DNA of 64,000 bases from UBA1756 sp045130235 (lineage in GTDB: Bacteria > Bacteroidota > Bacteroidia > Bacteroidales > WCHB1-69): NCBI GenBank assembly GCA_045130235.1, contig JBGUPJ010000031.1:1-64000 (forward strand), written 5' to 3'. Below the pieces are notes generated by a model, which searched no databases, had not been told where the DNA came from, and worked only from the letters and a program-made list of their open reading frames with translations. Below, in pieces: positions 22,901 to 34,900 of the stretch. The position numbers were made by a program, and so were the translations under genes. Numbering within the stretch: position 1 is the first letter of the stretch; every line of letters starts with the position of its first letter.

Positions 22901-25900
22901 AGCATTCGGGTTAGCCAACGCAACGGTAGCAGTAATTTCACCACCCTTGCAAATAGTGCTGTCAACATCGTCCACCAAGATATAAGCCTGCGGTTTCGGG
23001 AGGACGGTTACCTCAAACTCATCAGAAACCACGTGGCAACCATTACCGAAGTCAAGTTCGAAGGAGAAGGTATGAGGTTCATTAATGACAGGAGTTGCAA
23101 CCTGATACGTGCAATAGTAACCATCAATAGCGGGAGTCCACATTCCATGGAATGAACCTACCGGAACACCATCTCTGAACCATGTACGATAAGCAGCATT
23201 GTCATCGATCGTAAGAGAGGTCTGAATATGAGCCATCAAACTGACATTCGTAGTACCCTCACAAACGGTATGGTGACCATGGATCGTAATTACAGGCTGT
23301 GCAAATACCTTAACTGTTGCAGTGGCAGGTACAGAAACACAAGCCGGAGCATCAGCAGATGCAACAACAGAATAGGTATAAACGGTAGAATCAGCTCCCA
23401 TAGCCTGCGGAGAAACCGTATAGGTATCACCCGTTACGCCTTCGAGGAGCGTACCGTTTTCATACCAAGTGTAGATGATTTCACCAAGTTCTGCATCAGC
23501 AGTAGTAGTAGCTACCAGAGTAACCTGACCACCATCACAGATTGTAGTATCGGTTACAGTACCAATGGCAACTGCAACGGTAGGAACATCGTGTTTGGTG
23601 ATGGTGATGTCGCCTTCAGCGCGGCAGTCAGAATTGACCTGACGCACATTAGCGGTATAAGTATGGGTATCATCAATCGTAGCAACATAAGTAGCTTCAG
23701 TAGCACCCGGGATAGTATCACCGTCAACCTTCCAAACATATACTAAGTTCGGAGTGTTATAGTTGCCAAGATGTGCAGTCAAAGTAACCACGCCATTCTC
23801 GCACACATCGGTGTCGCTTGCGCTGACCACCACAACCGGGTTAGCATCTACATACACGTAGTAATCTTCGCTCTGAGCAGAGCAGCCAGTCAGGTTGTTG
23901 GTCACTCTTACATTGTAAACGTACGGGTAATCGCGAGCAGTGACAGACTCATCCAGATCAGCGGTGGTGGCACCAGAGATTTCGATACCATCCTGTAACC
24001 ACTGATATTCATAAGTAACATTAGCAGCATCGATAGTGTCATGCAGCGTAGCCAGCAACTGTACATTGTTGGTGTTGCAGAGAATCGGGTCGCCGCTGAT
24101 GGTCACATTATGGTTCGGATAGACATGAACGGTGGTGTCGATAAATTCAGGAGCACAACCTTCAATGTTCGGAGAGTACATCACAGCATAAGTGTAGTCC
24201 GTGATGTCATTGTCGATAGCAAGCGGAGATTCGGTGATCGTATTATTGGTAGCACCTTCAATAGCCACACCATTTCTCAACCAAATATAGTTACCATTGA
24301 GCTCGGTAACCGTCAAAGTGATTTGACCGCCTTGACAGATGTTGGTGTCAGGAGTCAAAGTAAGAGCAAGGTCTTCCGGAGTAACCACTTTGATTTCAAT
24401 CTCACCTTCAGCTCTACATTCAGAAGTAGTCTGCATCACACGCACTTTGTAGGTGGTGGTAGCGTTCACATTAACATTAAGAATGCGAGAAGTAGCGCCC
24501 GTGATTTCGGTTTCAACAGCGCCTTCCACGGTGTACCATCTGTAGATGAGATTGTCAGTATTGTAGTTGCCAAGGTTAGCGGTCAGCTCAACTTGACCAC
24601 CAGTACAAACACTGTCATTGTCAGCAGTAACCTCAACAAGGATCGTATCATTAACATATACGTAGTAAGGTTCACTCAAGCTGGTGCAACCGTTGGTGTT
24701 GGAAACTTCAACGGTGTAGATGTACGGCTCATCCTGAGCAGCCACGTTAGCAACCTGCAAGGTATCAGCAGTAGCACCAGTAACATCACCACCATCGGTA
24801 AGGTCGGTGTTGTAAAGTCTCCACTGATAAGTCAGAGCACCCGTTGACAACAACGTATCGTTGATGTGAGCTGCCAAAACAACGGTAGAATCGTTGCAAA
24901 GGATAGCGTCACCAGAGATCGTCACGGTCGGGTTCTGAATAACGGTAAGCGTGTCAGAAGCAACCGGTGCGGATTCGCAACCTGCGCTGGCCTGACGTGC
25001 AACCACAGAGTAAACAAAGGTATGAGCATCAATGTCGGTCAGAACAGGAGCGTCAACCAAGACAGAGTCAGAAGCGCCTTCAATCAACTGGCCGTTTCTG
25101 TACCAAGTGAAGGTGTAAGGCTCATCAGCCACACCGTTAGTGGCATGAGCGGTAACCATTACTTGAGAACCTTCGCAAATACCGGTTGAAGAAAGGTCAA
25201 CACTGGTGATTTCGGGCAGCTCGTTGACATTGACATTAGCAGTATGTTCAACCGTGCAACGTGTGCTATTGGCCACCACTTCAACCTTCACCGGAATAGA
25301 ACCCGTAGTGGTAAGGGTGGTAGTCAACGTAGCACCAACAGCACCATCAATTACAGTACCATCCACAGTCCAAACATAGGTAAGGTCATTAGGATCGTAG
25401 AATGCGGTGTCGTGAGTGTTGTTGAAACCAATATTGGCAGTTGCGATAACTTCACCACCTTCGCAAATCGTGCTATCCACCACCGTCACGAATACATCGG
25501 GCAAGTTATAGATGGTAACATCGAACGGTTCGCTGGTTACAGTACAGCCAGGACCTCTGTTGATAGTGATCGTATAGCTATAAGGTTCGTTCCAAACAGG
25601 ATTGGTACGGTTTTCTTTATAATAGATAGTACCAGGATTGATGAGGTCGCCCATCATCGGGTTAGAAGAAACATCGTTGTTGTTGAGTCTCCAAGCCCAA
25701 GTCGTATTAGCGGCATTGAACGGGGTAGCGTCATCATTCTGGATGTGAGCCCACAGAGCAACAGTGTCGCCAAGGCAGAGGCTGGCATCACCAGAGATCT
25801 GAACGGTGGGCAGTGAGTAAACATTCAAAGTCTTTTCAGCATCGAAACGAGTGGAGGTACAAGCGGAGCTCGGCTGGCTAACCGTTGCGGAATAAACGTA

Positions 25901-28900
25901 GGAGTTAACGTCAACAGCGGTAAGCGGAGCAACATCAGTGAAGGTAGAATCAGTGATACCATCCATCACCACACCATTTCTGTACCAAGTGAAGATGTAA
26001 GGCTCACCAGCCACACCACCATTAGCATGAGCAGTGATTTGGATGCCGTAACCCACACAGACTGCGGTGTCGCTCAAATCGATGGAAGCGATAACCGGAG
26101 CAGTTTCAGCGTGGATGGTCTGGCTACCTTCTGCAACACATGCGGTAGTGGTCTGGAAGACCTGTACATAGTAAGTTTCAGTAGCAGGAACAACAGTGGT
26201 GAGGGTGCTGCTGGTAGCGCCAGCGATTGCGTTAGCATCATCAATTGAACCCTTATACCACTGATAAGTCAAGTTGCTTTCGTTGTAATCACCCAGCTGA
26301 GCGGTCAGCGTTACAGTACCATTTTCACAGATGGTAGTGTCATCGGCAGAAACAACCACTTCAATGCTGTCATTTACATAAACATAGTAAACATCGGAGA
26401 AGCTTCTGCAACCAGCGTTATCATAAACCATGACGGAGAATGAGTAAGCGTCGGTGCTATCAGCAGCGGTGTATGTCAAAGTATCTGTAGTAGCGCTTGC
26501 AACGGTAAGGTTGCTGTTGGCCAACATCCACTGATAATGAAGTTCAGCGGTGGTGGTGTCGTAACCATTGACATGAGCAACGAGAACCACATCCGTACCG
26601 TCACAGATCATAGGATCGCCAGAGATACTGAGGGTCGGATTCGGGTAAGCGAAAACTGTCGTGTCTTTCGTAGCGGTGCAACCGGCAATGTTGGAAGCAA
26701 AGACAACGCTGTAAACGTATGCGGTAGAGTCATTGTCGATAGCCAACGGGGAATCAATCAGGGTATCCATCGTGGCACCCGGAATCAAGACACCATTCTT
26801 ATACCAAGTGTAAGCACCTTCTTGAGAAGCTTCAGCGGAGATGACCACTTCACCACCAGAACAAATCATAGTGGAGTTAGCAAAGATAGCCAAAGTAGGA
26901 GCATCCAGAACCTTGACAGAATCTTCACCAAAGGCAGTACATTCAGAAGTGGTTTGCATCACGTCAACACGGTAGTGATTCCAACCATTGTTAGCAGGAA
27001 CAACTGTGATAACACGTTCGGTAGCACCCGGGATTTCAACACCTTCTTCATACCATCTGTAGATGAGGTCAGAAGTGTTATAGTTGCCAAGGTGTGCGGT
27101 GAGGGTGACTTCAGCACCTTCACAGAGAGAGTCAACGTCAGTAGTTACCACAACGCGGATGGTATCATTGACATACACTTCATAAGGAGCACTTTCAACG
27201 GAGCAACCGTCAGCGCTGTTGGTCACAACAACCGTATAGATGTACGGTTCGTCAGCGGCAGGACGATTGTTTTCTATGAGAGTATCGTTAGTAGCACCGG
27301 TAATATCAGCGTTGTTCAATCTCCACTGATAGGTAAGGTCGCCCATCGTAGCGTCATAATCATTGACATTGGCTACGAGGCCGATGCTGTCGTTATGACA
27401 AATGATAGCGTCACCGCTGATAGCAACCGTAGGATTGCCTTTCACGATAACGGTATCAGCAACGATTGCGGATTCGCAAGCGGAGCTGGGCTGGCTGATA
27501 GCCACACCATATACATACTGAGTTCCGAAAGCACCTTCAGCAACCGGGTTGTCGTAAATGATGCTGCCGGAAGCACCTTCCATCACTTCGCCATTCTTGT
27601 ACCAAGTATAGGTAATAGGCTCGCCATCGATGTAGGTGGTCGGAGTGGCAACGATTGTCACCTGATAACCAGAGCAGATGGTATCGTTATCTGCATCAAC
27701 CGAAACCACCGGAGTAGTCTTCGGAGTGAAGGTCAGAGTATCAGTAGCGGTACAACCAGAAATGGTTTGAGCAATGTTGCAAACCACTTTCTGCTCGCTG
27801 GTAGCAAGGAAGGTGTAAGTCATCGTGCTGGTAGTAGCACCAGTAATCACATTGTCGTTCACTTTCCATTCATAGGTAAGATCAGTAGCATTGTTGTCCA
27901 CAAGGTTAGCGGTGAAGGTTACCTGACCATTCTGGCAGATGGTGGTATCATCAGCAGTGATTTCAACCACAGGAGCCTTGTAGATGGTAACAGGATATTC
28001 ATCGCTCATGGTGGAGCAACCATTGCCGCGAGAAATTTCAACGGTATAGATATAAGTTGTTGAAGACTCACCGGTACGAACTGCATCGTGATCAGCTTTG
28101 TAAACTGAATTATCGGTGCCGTTGGTGACAGTACCCAGCGTGCTGGCATCGATACCGTCTCTATACCAAGTAGCGGTAAGAGCGTCACCAGTGTTCATAC
28201 CATTAACGGTAGCGGTGAGGTTAACATTCATTTCGAAGTCGCAAACTGTCGGGTCACCGCTGATAACAACGTCGAAGTTCTTGAATACGTAAATGGTATC
28301 GAACTTGTTGACATGGCAGCTGGTGCTGTCTTGTACGTAGCGGACTTCGTAAGCCACCATCGTTCTGTCGCCATCAACAGCCAGCGGGCTGTCAACGAAG
28401 AAACGGGTGGTATCTGTGCTGATGAGTTCGTTGTTTCTATACCAGCTGTAAGTACCAGCAGGAGCAGTAGCCGGATTCAAAGCCAGCGTAATCTGACCGC
28501 CTTCGCAGATGGAATCAGTGCCAGCAGGCAAGATTTCAAGAGCGAGGTTCGGAGCGGTAACCACCTCGATAGTGGTGTCACCAACAGCCGTACAGAAAGT
28601 ATTGTTCTGCATCACTCTCACGCGATAGTGGGTGGTAGCAGTCGGATAAGCAGTAAGCGTGTTGCTGTATTCATTCGGCAATTCAGTCTCAGTAGTACCT
28701 TCAACAGTGTACCATCTGTAGGTGAGAGCTTCATAGTTATCAGCAACAGCGGCGGTAAGAACAACCTCTTCGCCAGCGCAAACTCTGTCGGTAGAAGCGT
28801 TAACGCCCACAATGAGAGTATCATTCACATAAACAAGATAAGGATCGCTAACCACAGAACAACCATTAGGACCAGTGACCACAACGGTGTATTCATAAGG

Positions 28901-31900
28901 ATATTGACGATACTCTTTGTCCTTGCTATAAGTTCTGTCAGTTACCATTGTATTGACGTTATCTTCACGCCATTCGAAGGTGTAAACACCAGGAACTGTG
29001 TCATTAAGATTAGCGGTCAGATTAACAACGTTCTGGCCATTATTGCCACAGAGCAACTGGTCGCCCGTGATCGTAATGGTAGGATTCTGATAAACACTAA
29101 CAGTATCGTATGTGAGGTTGGAAGCGCAACCTGCGTTATCGAAAGTCACGTAGAGAGAATAAACTACGATATTGGAATCAATATCTGCAATGGTCGGGTT
29201 GTCAACAAATGATGCGGTATCAACACCATCAATTAACTGACCATTTCTGTACCAGAAATAATGGATATTAGGATTGGTAATACCAGCAGGAATAACAACA
29301 GTGGAATTCAAGGTAACCTGACCACCTTGACAGATGTTCTTGGGATTAACCGTGAATTTTGAAACAGGATCTTCAACCACTGTCACGTCAACATTTGCAG
29401 TTCCTTCGCAACCAGAAGCGGTGCGGGTAACCTTGAGAGTATAAGTGGTGGTTGATGACAGGGCCGGAGTGGTATAAGTAAGGGAAGTAGCACCCACGAT
29501 TTCGGTGCTGCCCTGATACCACTGGAAGGTATAATCATCAACATTGTAATCGTTCAAGCTGGCAGTAATGGTAGCAACACCGCCAACGCAGATGGGCTCA
29601 ACAGGCAGGAAGGTAACAACAGCAGCAGTATCTACTCTTACAGAGAAGTTTTCGCTGACTACCTGGCAACCGAGGGTAGCATCCGTAACAACTACATTAT
29701 AAACATAAGGTACATCGTTTGCATTGCGAGTGTCTAACAAATCGGCATCATCATTACCAATGTTAGCATTGAATAATCTCCACTGATAATGCAAGTTGGC
29801 AGTAGCAAACTCATCATTAACGTTAGCGTGAAGCTGAACATTTCTGTTACCCGTGCAAACAATCGGATCGCCTTCGATGGTAACTGTCGGCATCGGACGG
29901 ACAAAGACCGTATCATAAACGAAGGTGGTAGAAGCACAACCGCTTGAGGGTTGAGAAGCAACTACGGTATAGATGTACGGGGTGACCAAACCTTCGGCAG
30001 TCACCACTTCCGTAAGGGTAGATTCGTGTGAACCTTCAACTTCAACACCATTTCTATACCAAGTATAAGTATAAGCATTGCCATCACCATAATTGGAACC
30101 AGTTTCCATTGTAGCGGTGACAGTAATTGTTGAACCTGTGCAAACGGTATCAGAAGACGGGGTGATAACTACAGACTGAACAACAGGATCAGCATTGACA
30201 GTAACTTTCTTGTTACCCTTAGCGGTGCATCCTGTGGTAGTCTGCAACACCTGTACACCATAGGTGATGGTAGTGGCGAGATTCTGAACAGTGAGTTCGC
30301 GCTGGGTTGCACCTGCGATAGCATTTGTATAAGAATCGTCAGAATACCACTGATAGGTAAGATTAGCGGTGTTATAATCACCAATGTTAGCTGTAAAGAC
30401 AACATCACCGCCATTACAGATAACGGAATCATCAACCGTTACAATAACGCTGGCGAAAGTATCTACATAAACAGGATATTCGTCGCTGGTAGCACGACAT
30501 CCAGTAGCAAGGTTTACAACTTCTACAGTGTAAATATAAGGCTCATCCTGCAAAGAAACAGTTTCGGTCATCGTAGCGGTGTTGGCACCAGCGATAGAAG
30601 CATTATTTCTTCTCCATTCATAGGTATAAGTAATACCGTTAATAGTATCATTAATATTAGCGGTCAAAGTTACGGTACCCGGGTTAGAGCAGATGAGAGC
30701 ATCACCTTCAATTGAAACAGACGGAGCAGGAACCACAGTCACCTTTGCGGGTTCGCTAGGCTGAGATTCACAACCGCTGGCATCCTGAGAAGCTACAACA
30801 GTATATGAATACATTGTGCTTTCTGTTTCAGATGTAAGAGTTTCGATGAGAGAAGTTTCAGTAGCACCATCAATTACCACACCATTTCTGTACCAAGTGT
30901 AGTTATACGGGAGACCCGAAACACCACCAGTGGCAGCTGCGGTTAATGAAGCCTGACCACCAGAACAAATCGTTGCATTAGAGTTCAAAGTGATCACAGG
31001 TTTTGCAATCGTATTGACAATGATTTTAATATTGCCATTCACCACACAACCAGTAGAAATCTGAGTAGCTTGCAAATAGTAAGTGGTGCTGGTAGCAATA
31101 TTCGTAGCAGTATAGGTATCAGATGTAGCTCCAGTAATCATATTGGCATCATCAATGCTATTCAAATACCACTGATAAGCGATATCGTTATTAGAAGATC
31201 CAAGAAATGCGGAGGTCAACACAACGCTGCCACCTTCGCAAATCTCAGTTTCTGAAGCAGTGATCGTAATGTTGCCAAGAGTATCAACATACACCGGGAA
31301 CTCAGCGCTGGTAGCTGTACAGCCGGTAGCCTCATTCGTGATCTGAACCGTGAAAATATAAGGATTATCGCGAAGTTCGAGAGACGTGCTATAAGTTTTG
31401 CCCGTACCAACGCTATTATTGTCCATTCTCCATGAATAGGTGTAGGCAACACCAGCAATCGTGTCATTAGCAACAGCTGACAGACTCACGGTGCCAGCGG
31501 CACAGAGGATGTTGTCACCATTGATAGCAACAGTAGGAGCAGGATAAATGTCGATAGTAGCATTGTCAACGTCGGACTGACATCCGCTGCTAGCTTGGCT
31601 GACCATCACACCATAGGTATAGGTAGCAACATTGTTGCCGGAAGCAACAGGTGAGTCAGTGAGGGTCGCTTCATTAACAGCAGAACCCAGCTGAACTCCA
31701 TTTCTGTACCAAGTATAGGTAAAGATATCGTTTTCAACTCCATCCACAACAGTAGCTGCAAGCGTATCGGTTGAGCCGCTGCAAATAGCATTGGGGGTAA
31801 TCACGAGAGAAGCATCCGGACGAGCCGAAACTTTTACGTTCACGCTATCTTTTGCGGTGCAACCAGCCTGGGTAGCTTCGCAAACCACTTTGAAGGTATT

Positions 31901-34900
31901 AGCGGTAGTGAACTGGTGAGTGAACTGAGCAGCCGTGTAGGTGGTGCCATCCACAGCCCAGTTGTAAGACACGCCAGCGATGTTGGCAGGCTGTGCACTG
32001 AAGGTGGCGGAACCAGAAACGCAGATGGTGGTGTCATCAACAGAGATGGCGACCACGGGCTGGGCATTGACAATAACATTGAAAGGTACGCTGGTAGTAG
32101 AACATCCATGGTTAACAGCATCCACCGTGTAGCTATAAGTGCCAGCTGCATCCGGAGTAGCCGTATAGGTGTTTGATGTTCCATTCTGAACCTGACGACC
32201 CTGTTCTTTCCAAACATAAGTGGTAGAACCAGTCAGACCGAGAGAATCAACTGCGGTAAGGACAATCTCATCGCCCAAGCAGATGACGGTGGTATCAGCG
32301 GTGATCGCAACAGCCGGGTTGGGGTGAACGATAACCTTAGCGGGCTGAGCGATTGCTGTACAACCAGTAGTGTTATTTACATAATTGATATTATAAACAA
32401 ATGTGTCAACGTGGTTGTTCACCGGTTGAGGCATCACAGTCAGAACTGAATCATTAGCAGGAAGGATATATCCATTTTCAGTCCAAGCGAACTCACCATC
32501 GGCGGCGCCGCTCACGGTGAGGGTCACCTGCTCGCCCCAGCAAATCTCGCTTTGGGTAGGAGCGATGGTCAGAGTGGGAGCAGTTGCAGACTTCACCTCC
32601 ACAGAACCGGTAGCGGTACATCTGGTGGTAAGGTCGGTAACAGTCACGTTGTAAGTACCGGGTTCAGTAACCACCACTGCGTTGGCAGTCTGGTCACCCA
32701 TAGACCAAGTGTAAGAAACTTCATCAGCGGCACCCACCACATCGGCGGTCAAGGTAACAGGAGTACCTGAGCAGATGCTGTCGGGAGTAGCGGTGATGTA
32801 CACAGCGTTGGAGTCAGTATTATATACATTGTACGCCTCGCTGGCCACCACGCAACCGGTAGTGGTGTTGGTAACCTCTACGATGAATACGTAGGGTTGT
32901 GAACGGAGGGTTAGACCCGTAGCATTGAGAGTGGCGTCTGCGCCCTGTTCAGCACCGCCCTTATACCATTTATAAGTATAATTACCAACGGGGGTCACAT
33001 TGGCAGTGAGAGTTGTTTCAGTAAGAGAGTTGCAGAGGAGCTGCGTGCCGGTCACATAGACGTTGTGGAGCGGAGCAACTCTGACCGTATCGGTGGCGGC
33101 GTCAGAGACACAACCGCTTGCGGTCTGGCCTGCTACTACATTATATATATATGTAGAAACTTGATTTTCGGTAGTCAGAACATCCGTATAAGTATTGGAA
33201 GTAGTAGTAGCCACTTCGATACCATTGCGGTACCAAGTGTAGGTGGAGTCACCTGCGGTGGCATCGAAGGTAGCGGTAGCAGTCAGGGTAACTTGGCTGC
33301 CGGAGCAGATGGTGTCGAAATCAGCTGCGAGGGTAACGGTGGGCTTGGTAGCGGTCTTCACCTCGTAAGAAGCGGTAGCCGTACAAGAAGGATTAGGAGT
33401 TGTGTAGTCTACCAGCTGAGTAAGATCCACATTATAAACGCCTGCTGCGTTCACGGTAATCGATCTTGCAGTATCAGTGCCGTTCCATACAAAAATCATA
33501 TAAGGAATATCCTCTCTGGAAGGAACAGACGTCAAGGTAACTTCACCGCCTTCGCAAATAACAGAGTCGGTAGCCACAATCTGAACGGTGGGCTGCGGAT
33601 CTACATACACTTCAATAGACGCGGTAGCAAGTGCGTTACATCCTGCATAGTTTTGGGCAGTAGGTGTTGCGTTAGGTCCATCAAAGTAAGCCACTGCTGT
33701 GATAGCATGAGGAGCCACTTGAGCGGTCATTCCCAGAGCCTCGGTGAAAACCATTGTACTGACACCAGGTGCTGAATTCGGGCCAGCCAATTCATTGCCG
33801 TCCAAATACCAAGCATAGTCAGCACCAGGAATCAGGGGGAACAGACTTGCGTATGGATTAGTTGCTATAATTTCAACATCAGTTCCGGTACATACACGGA
33901 TATCACCACTCAAGGTAATCGTACCCAGCGGAGCAACCGGAATCTCTGCACCATCAACAGTATCACTTCCACAACCGTTCACATGTGAGATGACGAGAGT
34001 ATATTGCAGTAAATAGACTGGATCCACATTGCCGAGGTTCTCCAAATGGTCGGTGAAGGAAAGACCGTGAGCAGGAAGTTGGACTCCATTTCTATACCAT
34101 GTATATATATACTCATCGCTGGGAGTGAAACCTTCTGCTACGACATCCACTGCAGCACCCTCACAAGCCATGTCCACTAAATCGGCGGTGACATCGTGGG
34201 CACTACCCTGCATATACACATTCACTGACACGTCGGTCGGGTCGGGCAGTGCGGTCATCACCTCAACCGTCTTGGTGGCGGTCACCGAGCAGGCGGTAGA
34301 TGACGGGTTGTCGCCCGTGACGGTCACGGTGGCGGTCACCGGTGCGGTCACATTCGCGACGGTTGCCGTAGCATTGCTTCCACTAGCATCCCCACCCCAA
34401 GTATAGACGGGGTTAGTGAAGCCGGCGCCGATCCCCTCAGCAGAGAAGACCACGTCGCTACCGCTGCAAACCAAGTTGCTGCTGGTGGTGATTTCGCCTG
34501 CTGCCACAGTATTCACCACATTGACGGCGGCTGTAGCTGAAGCGTTACAAGTCACTTGACCGAAAGCGGTGACGGTGACTGATGCCGTGGTGGGGGCAGA
34601 GAGTGCTGGAATAGTACCCGTAGCTCCTGTCCCTGTAACATTGGTGCTCCATGCATAAGTGGGGTTATCACCCAGATAGCCTTCGGTCTCTACCGTCAAG
34701 ATAGCATCGCTGCCCTCACATACAGAGTCAGCAATAATGGTGACGGTCGGCTTGGGGTGAACCCAGATTTGAAAATCATTGCTTCGGAGGAAGCAGTTAC
34801 GATTGGCATCGTTAATTTCCAAGATCACAGTGCACGGTTCAGGATTAGGAGCTGGTTGGTTGTGCAGTTGTAACATGTTAGTGGCAGATGGATCTCCATA

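Larger units (their letters stand above)
11270..33950 (-). repeat. Higher-order repeat: Ig-like triplets, period about 830 bp
   Basis: Three domain types alternate. Type A has an I-x-GD-x-x-IC start, ND near residue 30 and often ends in VYVND. Type B has EVT-x-x-x-x-x-ICEGG, then LGDYN or similar, then Y-x-W. Type C has ICDGG or ICEGG, TWYRNG, SPLTVDND and SGC. I located 28 A-type starts, from about 33.9 kb down to about 11.5 kb, a mean spacing near 830 bp (about 276 residues). Divergence is greater at the promoter-proximal end; units 20-27 are the most alike. Confidence 0.88.

Noticed and set aside
11270..33950. The regularly spaced similarity could be a CRISPR array or satellite.
   Set aside because: The repeats are about 830 bp, lie in one coding frame, diverge mainly in keeping with protein sequence, and lack short identical repeats with unique spacers.
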